From positions 186,001-250,000 of the forward strand of contig NZ_NPKH01000027.1 of NCBI RefSeq assembly GCF_002284535.1: DNA of 64,000 bases. Reading direction: 5' to 3'. The notes beneath the pieces were generated by a model. That model made no database searches. It was not told the origin of the DNA and was given only the letters and a program-made list of their open reading frames with translations. Within the stretch, counting starts at the first letter, position 1, and each line of letters opens with the position of its first letter. A program made the position numbers and the translations under genes. Below are positions 51,111 to 59,558 of the stretch, one piece after another. The DNA comes from Mesorhizobium wenxiniae (GTDB taxonomy: Bacteria > Pseudomonadota > Alphaproteobacteria > Rhizobiales > Rhizobiaceae).

Positions 51111-52232
51111 TTAAGCCGCCGCGATTGCCAGCGCATGGCCGCGCGCGTTTTCGCGCAGCGCATCGAGGTGGATCGATTTGACCAATCCGGCGAGATCGCC
51201 TTCGGCCGACTGCCCGCCCAATTCCTTCAGCATCAGCCAGCTGACTTCCTGGACGCCGGCGAGGCGCTTGCCGTTGGCGACCTCGCGCCAGATCTTCAGC
51301 GCGCGCAGGATAATCGCGTGCGTGGCCGCGGCCAGGCCAGCGCTGCGCAGCAGCGCCTGCAGCGCCACGTCGTGCCCGCCGGCCAGCAGCGCCCTCACCC
51401 GTTGTTCGGACTGCTGGCTGAGCGCGACCAGCACTGAGCCGAAGAAATCGACCTTGCCATGCGCAATGGTGCGAATGATGAAGCTTGCGGTCAGGTCGCC
51501 GCGCAGGCGCAGGTGCTCGATGAGCGCCGCATGTTCTTCCTGGCGCGTGCCTTCGATCAGCGTCATCGAAGCCTTGACGCAGGCGTCGCGCATGACGCGC
51601 TCGGTTCTGGCACGGCCCATCAGCGCCAGCACCAGCGGCGAACCCTTGAGCGTTTCACCAAGTTTTATCAGCAGCATATGCCGGCAGTCGGCGGGCAGGC
51701 GCGCATCCGATATCAGCGCTTCGCGCACCGAAGGCAGATGGCCATGGCGTTCGGCGATACGGCGGAAGCTGAGCGAAGCGATGTCGGCGCCGCTGTTGGC
51801 GAGAAGCGTGGCGCAGGCTTCCGGCTCGCCGATTTCGGCGATCGCCGCGGCGACCGCCATGGAGACGCGCGGACGATCGGCGACCAGTTTCTGGATCGCC
51901 TTCTGGCCGCCGGCAACGCGGTCGATCAGATCGGCATCGGTAAGCATCGGCGAACGTGCCAGCACCAGGCTGGCCACTTCTGGTTGGTCGGACGCCAGCG
52001 CGCTGATGATCTGCAGCGGCGCGTGATGGCTCATCGACAGCGCCTCTGCAATCGCCAGCCGCACTTTCGACGAGGCATCGTCGAGCAGCAGCGTCAGCGC
52101 CGCCTCCGCCGCGCAGCGATCCTCGAACGGCAGCTCGGCATTGATGTAGGCGCGAGCCAGAGCGCTTGCCGCAGCAGCGCGCTCCGAAACCTTGGCCGTG
52201 TAGATCCATTTCAGGAAATGCGAAACAACCAT
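51111..52232 (-). CDS. DUF2336 family alpha-helical repeat protein
   Basis: A 373-residue protein made of HEAT-like helical repeats (for example AAEAALTLLLDDASSKVRLAIAEAL and LISALASDQPEVASLVLAR-type units through residue 130), followed by the DUF2336 C-terminal region. The family is alphaproteobacterial and of unknown function. The start at 52232 (MVVSHFLKWIYTAK) is chosen because the conserved part begins there; the frame remains open far upstream only as an antisense shadow of the next two genes. Confidence 0.85.
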   Translation of the reverse strand: MVVSHFLKWIYTAKVSERAAAASALARAYINAELPFEDRCAAEAALTLLLDDASSKVRLAIAEALSMSHHAPLQIISALASDQPEVASLVLARSPMLTDADLIDRVAGGQKAIQKLVADRPRVSMAVAAAIAEIGEPEACATLLANSGADIASLSFRRIAERHGHLPSVREALISDARLPADCRHMLLIKLGETLKGSPLVLALMGRARTERVMRDACVKASMTLIEGTRQEEHAALIEHLRLRGDLTASFIIRTIAHGKVDFFGSVLVALSQQSEQRVRALLAGGHDVALQALLRSAGLAAATHAIILRALKIWREVANGKRLAGVQEVSWLMLKELGGQSAEGDLAGLVKSIHLDALRENARGHALAIAAA

Positions 52233-52365
52233 GCCGTCCGCTACGCCCCTAACCCGAGTCCGTTCCCGCCCCAGTGAAGACCGTAGGCAGAAATGGTTTA
52301 CGAACGGTTCACCATGTTTGTTAACTGGCTTGCGAGCGCGGCATGCAGCGCCTATCAACCCCTTA

Positions 52366-52450
52366 GAGGGGCGCACAGAAGTACGCTCTAACACTTTGAA
52401 TCTTCGCATCGCGCTTTCCGAACATCGATTCCGATTTTCAGGCCGATGCG
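52366..52450. repeat. Dispersed rhizobial intergenic repeat
   Basis: Contains TACGCTCTAACACTTTGAAT, a CATCGATTCCGATTTTCAGG block and GCCGATGCG, which I associate with a common Mesorhizobium interspersed element. It lies just before the MaoC gene and may hold its promoter. Confidence 0.55.
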
Positions 52451-52469
52451 GCAGCGGAGGAGATCGAGC

Positions 52470-52928
52470 ATGGCCGGGCTTTATCTGGAAGAGTTCGTCG
52501 TCGGCCATGCCTTCCGGCACACGCTGCGGAAAACCGTCACCGAAAGCGACAACATGCTGTTTTCGGTAATGACGCTGAACCCGCAACCGCTGCACATCGA
52601 TTTCGACTTCGCCGCCAAGAGCGAATGGGGCAAGCCGCTGGTCAATTCGCTGTTCACGCTGGGCCTGATGATCGGCATTTCGGTGAACGACATCACCGTC
52701 GGCACCACCATCGCCAATCTCGGCATGAAGGAGACGGTGTTTCCGCATCCGGTCTTCCACGGCGACACCATCCGCGTCGAGACGACGGTGGTGTCGGTGC
52801 GCGACTCCAGGTCGAAGCCGGACCGCGGTATCGTCGAATTCGAGCACCGCGCCTACAATCAGAACGACGTGCTCGTCGCCAAATGCACAAGGCAGGCGAT
52901 GATGATGAAGAAGAAGGCGGCGGCCTGA
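52470..52928 (+). CDS. MaoC-family dehydratase
   Basis: A 152-residue hotdog-fold hydratase. The family signature is visible as TVTESDNMLFSVMTLNPQPLHID (catalytic Asp/His region) and later PVFHGDTIRVETTVVSVRDS. The start at 52470 follows GGAGGAG; an in-frame extension of eight codons is unlikely. It is followed after 3 bp by a CoA ester lyase gene, so it probably hydrates an enoyl-CoA such as mesaconyl-CoA in the same short pathway. The exact substrate is not shown by sequence. Confidence 0.88.
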   Translation: MAGLYLEEFVVGHAFRHTLRKTVTESDNMLFSVMTLNPQPLHIDFDFAAKSEWGKPLVNSLFTLGLMIGISVNDITVGTTIANLGMKETVFPHPVFHGDTIRVETTVVSVRDSRSKPDRGIVEFEHRAYNQNDVLVAKCTRQAMMMKKKAAA

Positions 52929-52931
52929 CCG

Positions 52932-53813
52932 ATGCGCTCGCTGCTGTTCGTTCCAGGCGATTCCGAAAAGAAGCTGGAAAAGGCGTTTGGCGCCGGCGCC
53001 GACGTGGTCATCGTCGATCTCGAGGATTCGGTCGCGCCACAAAACAAGGTTTTGGCTCGCGACGTCGCCGCACGCTCCATCACCGAACACAGGCATCAAA
53101 CCAGATCCGCAATCTATGTCCGCATCAACGATCTCTCGACCGACCTGACCGATGACGATCTGGCGGCACTCGTGCCAGTGAAACCCCACGGCATCATGCT
53201 GCCGAAGTCGAACAGCGGCCAGGATGTCCAGCATCTCTCGGCCAAGCTGAGGGTGCACGAGGCCGAAAACGGCCTGCCGGATGGCGCGATAAAAATCCTG
53301 CCGATCATCACCGAAACAGCTGCCGGCGTGCTGGCGGCTGCGACCTACGCCAACGCAAGTGCGCGGCTTGTCGGCGTGACCTGGGGTGCGGAAGATCTGT
53401 CGGCAGCAATCGGTGCGCGCACGGCGCGCGACGAGATTGCCCGCTACACCGATGTGTTCCGCTTCGCCCGTACCATGACCATCCTCGCCGCGGGTGCTGC
53501 GGAAGTCGCGGCGATCGACACAGTTTTTCCGCACTTTCGCGACATGGCCGGCTTCGAGGCGGAATGCGCCGAGGCAGAGCGCGACGGCTTCACCGGCAAG
53601 ATGGCGATCCATCCGGCGCAAGTGCCGGTCATCAACGCCGCCTTCACGCCGTCGGCCGAGGCGGTGAAACACTCCCTGGCGATCGTTCAGGCATTCGAGG
53701 CGGCTGGAAATCCCGGCGTCGTCGGCATCGATGGCAAGATGTACGACCGGCCGCATCTGCGGCTGGCAGAGCGGCTTCTGGCGCGAGCCAGAGCGGCAGG
53801 GATTCCGGCCTAG
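52932..53813 (+). CDS. HpcH/HpaI aldolase/citrate lyase family CoA ester lyase
   Basis: A 293-residue CitE-like TIM-barrel enzyme: RSLLFVPGDSEKKLEKAFG at the start, ADVVIVDLEDSVAP with the metal-binding acidic residues, MLPKSNSGQD, ETAAGVLAAA, and GFTGKMAIHPAQVPVINAAF near the end. Pairing with MaoC suggests malyl-CoA or methylmalyl-CoA type chemistry, as in the ethylmalonyl-CoA pathway or a malyl-CoA thioesterase. Cleavage versus hydrolysis cannot be decided from the sequence. Confidence 0.9.
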   Translation: MRSLLFVPGDSEKKLEKAFGAGADVVIVDLEDSVAPQNKVLARDVAARSITEHRHQTRSAIYVRINDLSTDLTDDDLAALVPVKPHGIMLPKSNSGQDVQHLSAKLRVHEAENGLPDGAIKILPIITETAAGVLAAATYANASARLVGVTWGAEDLSAAIGARTARDEIARYTDVFRFARTMTILAAGAAEVAAIDTVFPHFRDMAGFEAECAEAERDGFTGKMAIHPAQVPVINAAFTPSAEAVKHSLAIVQAFEAAGNPGVVGIDGKMYDRPHLRLAERLLARARAAGIPA

Positions 53814-53873
53814 AGCGGGCTTTCTGCAGGATATGCTAAATTGGGGTGTCCTATAACTCGCCGGCAGCAGAGG

Positions 53874-55334
53874 TCATTCGGGTAACTTTCTCGGCAGCCA
53901 GAGCCACGCGATGATGCCAGTTGCAAGCGTCAGCAGACCGCCGGCGCCGACCGCGACATGTAAACCAGTGAGAAAGGCTTCGTTGGCCCGCACGATAATT
54001 TCAGGGTCCGACTGATCGAGTGTTTCGTTGAGCGTGCCGGCCACGCCGGGACCCAACAGCCGGAAGCTCAGCGCGGCCAACGATCCGAGCAGGGAAATTC
54101 CCAGCGCGTTGCCCAGTTCGTTGCTGGTCTCGGCGATCGAACTCGCCGCACCGGCTCGTTCGGCAGGAACGGCCGACACTGCTATCTCGGCCACCAGGCT
54201 AAAGGATAACCCATATCCGACGCCAGCGATCATGGTCGAGGCGATGAAGGCCGCGATTCCGACCTCGGTGGTCGTGAACAGCAGCAGGAGGACGCCGACG
54301 CTGATGAGCAGATGTGTGGCAACAAGGGCAGTTTTGCGGCCTATCCGCTCCACGATGCGAGCGGTGCCCACGCAAGTCGCCGTCAGCACGGTCGCGCCCG
54401 GCAGCGTCAGCAGCGCAGCATTGAAAACATCAAAACCCAGCACCGATTGCAGATAGATGCCCGACAGATATCCGGTAGCCGACCAGACAACCAGCGTGAG
54501 AAGGCCGGTTAAGATGGCGATGGAGAAAATGGGGTCTCGGAATAGGTCCAGGTCGAGCAGCGGGTAGTCAACCCTGCTCTGTCTGCGCACGAACAGCCCA
54601 AGGGCAAGGATGCCGACGATCCCGATGGTCAACAGTGTCGGCGTGAAGCCATGGGCCGCCGCGCTCTTGAGCGAATATGTGAACAACAGGATACCTGCGA
54701 AGGACAACATGAGGCTCACGAGATCGATTCGCCCGTAGCTAGTCGAACGCACCTCTTGCAGCAGTACCGGTGCAGAGATCAGGAAGCCGATCACGACGGG
54801 AACATTTATCAGAAACACGGCGCCCCATTCGAATTGCCGCAATAGCAGCCCGCCGATGACGGGCCCGATGGCGAAACCAGCCGCAAAAGTCGCCGCGAAA
54901 ATACCGATCGCCCGAGCGCGCGTTCGCGGATCGGGGAATAGGGAGCTCACGATCGCCAGCCCGGACGGCAACAGTGTCGCGCCGCCCAGTCCCATAAGGG
55001 CGCGCGAGGCGATCAGGCTTTCAGGGGTTTGCGAATAGGCTGCGCCAAGCGATCCAGCACCGAAGACCACCGCGCCGATCATGATCAGCTTCAGCCGCCC
55101 GTAACGGTCGCCGATATTGCCGAAGGCGATCAGCAGCGACCCAACCACGAAACCGTAGATGTCGAGAATCCAAAGTGCTTGGTCGGCGGTCGGCGTGATG
55201 GCCGAGGTCACACGCGGCATAGCGAGATAGAGTATCGAGCCGTCCATAGCTATGAGCAGGACCAGGGGCAAGACGGCCATGAGGCCCAACCACGCCCTGC
55301 GGACGGTCGGGCGTGCAAGTGAAGTATCGGTCAT
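53874..55334 (-). CDS. DHA2-family MFS efflux transporter (14 helices)
   Basis: A 486-residue drug:proton antiporter-like permease. Fourteen hydrophobic segments are visible; motif A is GNIGDRYGRLKLI (about residue 75) and motif C is GFAIGPVIGGLLL (about 155), typical for the SmvA/EmrB-like DHA2 group. The start at 55334 (MTDTSLARPTV) lies after GAGGA. The divergent TetR gene, with direct-repeat sites between the two, is its probable regulator. Confidence 0.92.
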   Translation of the reverse strand: MTDTSLARPTVRRAWLGLMAVLPLVLLIAMDGSILYLAMPRVTSAITPTADQALWILDIYGFVVGSLLIAFGNIGDRYGRLKLIMIGAVVFGAGSLGAAYSQTPESLIASRALMGLGGATLLPSGLAIVSSLFPDPRTRARAIGIFAATFAAGFAIGPVIGGLLLRQFEWGAVFLINVPVVIGFLISAPVLLQEVRSTSYGRIDLVSLMLSFAGILLFTYSLKSAAAHGFTPTLLTIGIVGILALGLFVRRQSRVDYPLLDLDLFRDPIFSIAILTGLLTLVVWSATGYLSGIYLQSVLGFDVFNAALLTLPGATVLTATCVGTARIVERIGRKTALVATHLLISVGVLLLLFTTTEVGIAAFIASTMIAGVGYGLSFSLVAEIAVSAVPAERAGAASSIAETSNELGNALGISLLGSLAALSFRLLGPGVAGTLNETLDQSDPEIIVRANEAFLTGLHVAVGAGGLLTLATGIIAWLWLPRKLPE

Positions 55335-55434
55335 AAGGCACACAAATCCTCTGCGTACGGCAAGCGAAGGCGTGCCGCTTCGGCCGCCGGGCGGAAGGCC
55401 GGCGGATGGTTGCGATCGAAGAGCGAACTCTATA

Positions 55435-55459
55435 TACTTCAGGTAAGTTACTTTTGGTA
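55435..55459. promoter_or_regulatory. Candidate operator between the MFS and TetR genes
   Basis: Two 11-bp direct repeats TACTTCAGGTA (55435-55445) and TACTTTTGGTA (55449-55459). The centre AGGTAAGTTACTT also reads as an imperfect palindrome. It lies 8 bp before the TetR start and 100 bp before the MFS start. Confidence 0.55.
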
Positions 55460-55466
55460 CATAGCC

Positions 55467-56081
55467 ATGTCAAGCACAGCAAAAAATAGGGAAGCCACGC
55501 AGAGACGCGTTCGTCTCAGTCGCGAGCAGCGACTAAGCCAGCTCCTTGAGGTGGCGAGGTGGCTGGTTCGCGAAGAAGGCACCGACGCGTTGACGCTGCC
55601 GCGCCTAGCCGAACAGGCCGGTGTCGCCAAGCCGGTGGTCTATGACCATTTCCGGACGCGCAACGGTTTGCTGACCGCCCTCTATCAGGATTTCGACGCG
55701 CGCCAGACGGCGCTGATCGACGCCGCTCTCGAAGGCAGCGCTCCGGGTTTGGAGGAGAAAGCTTCTGTTATCGCATCGTCCTACGTCGAATGCGTGCTGG
55801 CCCAGGGCCGTGAGATCCCCGGCGTCCTGGCCGCGCTGGCAGGCTCGCCCGAACTGGAGACCGTCAAGCGGGACTATCAACTGGATTTCATCGAGAGGTG
55901 CCGAAAGGCGTTGGCCCCGTTTACAGGGCCAAGGGGGATCGTGCAGGCCGGTTTTTGGGCGATGTTAGGCGCAGCCGACACCTTGTCCAATGCTGCCGCG
56001 ACAGGAGAAATCACCGCTCAACAGGCGCAGGACGAACTTTACGAGACGATTGTTGCAATGACCAAGAGAAGCAATCGCTGA
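55467..56081 (+). CDS. TetR-family transcriptional regulator
   Basis: A 204-residue repressor. The N-terminal helix-turn-helix (LPRLAEQAGVAKPVVYDHFRTRNGLLTAL, about residues 45-73) is followed by a helical ligand domain. The start at 55467 (MSSTAKNREATQRR) is chosen over an upstream in-frame codon that would include the operator. It is divergent from the DHA2 efflux gene, the usual arrangement for local control of an exporter. Confidence 0.9.
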   Translation: MSSTAKNREATQRRVRLSREQRLSQLLEVARWLVREEGTDALTLPRLAEQAGVAKPVVYDHFRTRNGLLTALYQDFDARQTALIDAALEGSAPGLEEKASVIASSYVECVLAQGREIPGVLAALAGSPELETVKRDYQLDFIERCRKALAPFTGPRGIVQAGFWAMLGAADTLSNAAATGEITAQQAQDELYETIVAMTKRSNR

Positions 56082-56136
56082 CGCATGCCTCCTAACCAAA
56101 GGCTAGAGTTCCACCCGATTCATCGGGGATCAGGTT

Positions 56137-56745
56137 CTAATCCTTTCCCCAGCGAGGCCGGTGCATCGAAAATATTTCGCTGACGCTGGCATAGTCCATA
56201 TAGCCGAGACGGCCGACATTGCCCGCCTTGGCGATATCGAAGATGCCGTCTTTCAGGAATGCATCGTCGATATGCACACCGACGACTTCGCCGGCAACGA
56301 CGATGGCGCTGGTCAGCGTCCCGTCCAGCGCCTTTGGCCGCAAGATCTCCGTCACCCGGCATTCAAGCGCCGCGGGCGCTGCCGCGACGCGGGGCGGTGC
56401 AACCAGACGCGACGGCGCCATTGTGAGATCGGCATAGTCGAATTCGGCCACGCCGCGCGGCGCATCGACCGCCGTGCGGACCATTTTTTCAGCAAGATCG
56501 CGGCTGACGAGGTTGGCGACGAACTCGCCCGTCTCTTCGGCGAAGGTAGCGCTGTCCTTCTCGCCTTCGGACGAAAACCAGACGATGAAGGGCCGCGTCG
56601 AAAAAGCATTGAAGAAGGAATAGGGGGCGAGGTTGATCTCGCCGGCCTTGTTCACCGTCGAGATCCAGCCGATCGGCCGTGGCGCCACGATCGCCTTGGA
56701 CGGGTCATGCGGCAGCCCATGCCCCTTTGCCGGCTCGTAGAACAT
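56137..56745 (-). CDS. Flavin reductase-like domain protein
   Basis: A 202-residue protein of the flavin reductase-like, FMN-binding split-barrel family (SKAIVAPRPIGWISTVNKAGEINLAPYSFFNAF; GEFVANLVSRDLAEKM; VVAGEVVGVHIDDA). It probably binds FMN and reduces a flavin or another substrate with NAD(P)H. Its ATG directly follows the stop of the nitroreductase gene (TGA-ATG), so the two are co-transcribed. Confidence 0.9.
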   Translation of the reverse strand: MFYEPAKGHGLPHDPSKAIVAPRPIGWISTVNKAGEINLAPYSFFNAFSTRPFIVWFSSEGEKDSATFAEETGEFVANLVSRDLAEKMVRTAVDAPRGVAEFDYADLTMAPSRLVAPPRVAAAPAALECRVTEILRPKALDGTLTSAIVVAGEVVGVHIDDAFLKDGIFDIAKAGNVGRLGYMDYASVSEIFSMHRPRWGKD

Positions 56746-57330
56746 TCAGCCCACCCACGGCCCTGCATAGTCGGCATAGAGCTTTGCCGGATCAGGCCGG
56801 GGCCGCTCCGGCGCCGGCCCCTGATAGGAACCGATATGGACAAAGCCGACGACGCGCTCATGCGGCGCCAGCCCCAGGATCGCCCTGCCCTCCGGCACAT
56901 CGGAATACCAGTTGCTGATCATGTTGGTGCCATAGCCCAGCGCATTGGCTGATATCATGAGGTTCATCGCCGCCATGCCGCCCGACAGGAACATCTCCCA
57001 TTGTGGGATTTTTGGATTTTCCTTCGGGCTCGACACCACGCCGATCACCAGGGGCGCGCGTGAAAAGCGCGCCAGTTCCTGGTTATGGCGGCCTTCTGGC
57101 AGCGGCCCTTCGCGCTGTGCGGCAAGGGCCGCCAGCTTCTTGCCGATCTCGACGCGTGCCTCACCCCGGTAGAGGATGAAACGCCAGGGCTCGAGCCGGC
57201 CGTGGTCCGGCACCCGCGACGCGACGGCAATCATCGTCGCGATGTCAGCGTCGCTGGGCGCCGGTTCCTTCAACTCCGGGATCGGCACGGAATTTCGGGT
57301 CAGCAGAAAGTCGATGATCGGCGACGCCAT
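56746..57330 (-). CDS. Nitroreductase family protein (YdjA-like)
   Basis: A 194-residue FMN-dependent nitroreductase-fold protein: LTRNSVP near the start, ASRVPDHGRLEPWRFIL (cofactor-binding), and GYGTNMISNWYSDV (about residue 135). It lacks the substrate lid expected of larger members, like YdjA. The start at 57330 (MASPIIDFLL) follows AAGGAGA. It is the first gene of a two-gene unit with the flavin reductase-like gene. Confidence 0.9.
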   Translation of the reverse strand: MASPIIDFLLTRNSVPIPELKEPAPSDADIATMIAVASRVPDHGRLEPWRFILYRGEARVEIGKKLAALAAQREGPLPEGRHNQELARFSRAPLVIGVVSSPKENPKIPQWEMFLSGGMAAMNLMISANALGYGTNMISNWYSDVPEGRAILGLAPHERVVGFVHIGSYQGPAPERPRPDPAKLYADYAGPWVG

Positions 57331-57487
57331 GGGCGCAAGTCTCCTTGGAATTTGAGCTGAAGCGCACCATCGGGACATCGGGCGGCTCGGGCATTGGCGC
57401 GGCGCGCCGGATAAAGAGCCATCTAGCAGAAGCCGATCGGACTTTTAAGCCTTGAAATTGCCACCGCCTTGGGCTTCAACGCAAGGC

Positions 57488-58453
57488 ATGTTTGAGGGGA
57501 CATTGCGTCTTTTCCTGATCTGGCTCGCTGCCGCACTGTTCATGGTGCCGGTTTCGCTTGCGGTCGCGCAGGATGCGGACGGCCTCGGTGATCTGAAACT
57601 TCCCGGAATTTCGAGCTATGCGCCTCCGAAAAGCGAGATACCGCTGGCGTCGGGGAGCAGTGGGGCAATCACGCTGTCGGCGCAATTGACCGACAACGGT
57701 GCCGACATCACGCGCGGCATCGTCTGGCGCGTCTTCAAGCCTGAACCCACCGGCGACGGCAAGCTGCCGATGGTCGCTTCCGCCCATGGTGGCAGCGCGG
57801 TGTTCCAGCTCGAGCCCGGCAGCTATCTGGTCCATGCCTCCTACGGCCGGGCCGGCGCCACCAAGCGCATCACCGTCGGCAACGACGCCAAGCGCGAAAG
57901 CCTCGTGCTCGATGCCGGCGGGCTCAAGCTCGATGCCGTACTGTCGGGCGGGGTGCGCATACCGCCGAAGAAACTGCGGTTTTCGATCTATGAAGGCCAA
58001 GCCGAGGCCAATCACGATCGCGCCCTGATCATACCCGATGTCGAGCCGAACAGCGTCGTGCGGCTGAACGCGGGCGTCTACCACGTCGTCTCGACCTATG
58101 GCTCGGTGAATGCGGTCATCCGTTCCGACATCCGCGTCGAAGCCGGCAAGCTGACCGAAGCGGCCGTCGAGCACCGTGCGGCGGAGATGACCATGAAGCT
58201 GGTACGCGAGCCGGGTGGAGAGGCGATCGCCGACACCTCCTGGTCGTTGCTCAACGAATCCGGCGATCCCATCAAGGAAACCGTTGGCGCCTTTGCTTCG
58301 ATGGTGCTTGCCGAAGGCGACTACACCATCATCGCCAAGAACCGCGACCGCATCTACCAGAAGGATTTTACCGTCGTGGCCGGGCAGAACAAGGAAATCG
58401 ACGTTCTGGCCACGGAGGCCTCGGCGATGGATCCCGAGGAAGGCGCGGACTAA
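57488..58453 (+). CDS. Exported protein of unknown function
   Basis: A 321-residue protein with an N-terminal signal peptide (LFLIWLAAALFMVPVSLAVAQ). The mature part holds three similar beta-rich units with the pattern LEPGSYLVHASYGRAGATKRITVG, LNAGVYHVVSTYGSVNAVI and LAEGDYTIIAKNRDRIYQKDFTV, probably Ig-like or carboxypeptidase-regulatory-like domains. The start ATG at 57488 is preferred over a TTG 36 bp upstream. It is divergent from the nitroreductase gene and converges with the acyltransferase. Confidence 0.8.
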   Translation: MFEGTLRLFLIWLAAALFMVPVSLAVAQDADGLGDLKLPGISSYAPPKSEIPLASGSSGAITLSAQLTDNGADITRGIVWRVFKPEPTGDGKLPMVASAHGGSAVFQLEPGSYLVHASYGRAGATKRITVGNDAKRESLVLDAGGLKLDAVLSGGVRIPPKKLRFSIYEGQAEANHDRALIIPDVEPNSVVRLNAGVYHVVSTYGSVNAVIRSDIRVEAGKLTEAAVEHRAAEMTMKLVREPGGEAIADTSWSLLNESGDPIKETVGAFASMVLAEGDYTIIAKNRDRIYQKDFTVVAGQNKEIDVLATEASAMDPEEGAD

Positions 58454-58505
58454 CCGTCCGGACACTGCCGTGTAGATTCGGGTCCAGCAGCCTATGATTG
58501 GCCGA

Positions 58506-59444
58506 TCAGGCCGCCTTGCGCAGGCGTCGCGGCAGAAACTGGCCGCGGCCGCGCGCTTCGGCCGGTGCCAGATCGAAAACGCCGCGGTGGAGGCGGTCGA
58601 GCAAAGCCTTGCGGTCGCGCAGCGGCTCCAGTTCATCCCGTCCCAACACGTCACCGATGCGCACGTCGATCGATTTGCCCGACAGCCGCGCGAATTCGTG
58701 GATGAGTAGGGAAATGCGCAGCGTTAGCGAAGCCCTGCCGACGAACTTCGCCACGCGTCCGTCACGCTCGGCCATGTTCATTGGTCCGCTGACAAGGTGG
58801 AATAGCCGGCCGTTCTGGCCGAAAAAGTGCATTGGGACAACCGATGCCTTGGCATCCTGGACGAGACGGGCCGGAAACATCTTCCACGGCAGATCGCGCG
58901 CCCGGCCAAAACCTTTCGGCGCGGTGGCGACGCCGCCCGCGGGGAAGACGACGATGATGACGCCCTCTTTCAGCAGCCGCACCGCCTCATGGCGCACCGC
59001 CATGTTATTCCTGAGCGCGTCCTTGGTCTCGGAAAAGTCAATCGGCAGCGAATAGGGCTCCATCTCGCGGATCTTGAGCAGATCCTTGTGGATCATGACG
59101 CGGAACGGCCGCTGAAGCTGCTCGGCCAGCGAGAGCACCGCAATGCCATCGCCGATGCCGAACGGATGGTTGGCGACGATCACCAGCGGCGTATCAGGCA
59201 ATTTTGCCGGGGGCCATTGGCCGGTGGTCCGCACCTGGACATCGATCAGCTCCAGCATGCGGCTGAACACACGCTCGCCGGCCGGCACCACATGGCGGCG
59301 CCAAGAGTCATAGAGGGCCGCGAAGCGGTCGCGACCGGACAGGCCTTCGATGGAGTGGATGAACCAGCGCGTCAATGCCGGCTGATGCGGGCTGGCATAG
59401 GAAAGCTCGGGAAACGGTCTTTCGCGCATCTTCAGCTTGAGCAT
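58506..59444 (-). CDS. Lysophospholipid acyltransferase family protein
   Basis: A 312-residue acyltransferase. The active-site block is LVIVANHPFGIGDG (about residue 90), the NHPFGxxDG form seen in the hemolysin/OlsF-like subgroup rather than the NHxxxxD of PlsC. A second block is VVFPAGGVATAPKG, followed by VVPMHFFGQNGRLFHLVSG. No N-terminal signal is evident; it should act at the inner membrane. The acyl acceptor (lysophosphatidate, lyso-ornithine lipid or other) is not determined. Confidence 0.85.
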   Translation of the reverse strand: MLKLKMRERPFPELSYASPHQPALTRWFIHSIEGLSGRDRFAALYDSWRRHVVPAGERVFSRMLELIDVQVRTTGQWPPAKLPDTPLVIVANHPFGIGDGIAVLSLAEQLQRPFRVMIHKDLLKIREMEPYSLPIDFSETKDALRNNMAVRHEAVRLLKEGVIIVVFPAGGVATAPKGFGRARDLPWKMFPARLVQDAKASVVPMHFFGQNGRLFHLVSGPMNMAERDGRVAKFVGRASLTLRISLLIHEFARLSGKSIDVRIGDVLGRDELEPLRDRKALLDRLHRGVFDLAPAEARGRGQFLPRRLRKAA

Positions 59445-59558
59445 GAGGGCTCGTTACAAGGCTGGCGTGACAAACGTATGATGGCAGATATGTATTGCGG
59501 GCATGTGAAAATGGCGGTGGATCGCTCCACCGCCATTTCGTCGACAATCCGGCTGAAC

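Noticed and set aside
52233..53756. Upstream extension of the DUF2336 frame to 881 codons
   Set aside because: The extra 508 codons are antisense to the MaoC and CoA ester lyase genes and show no recognised domain.
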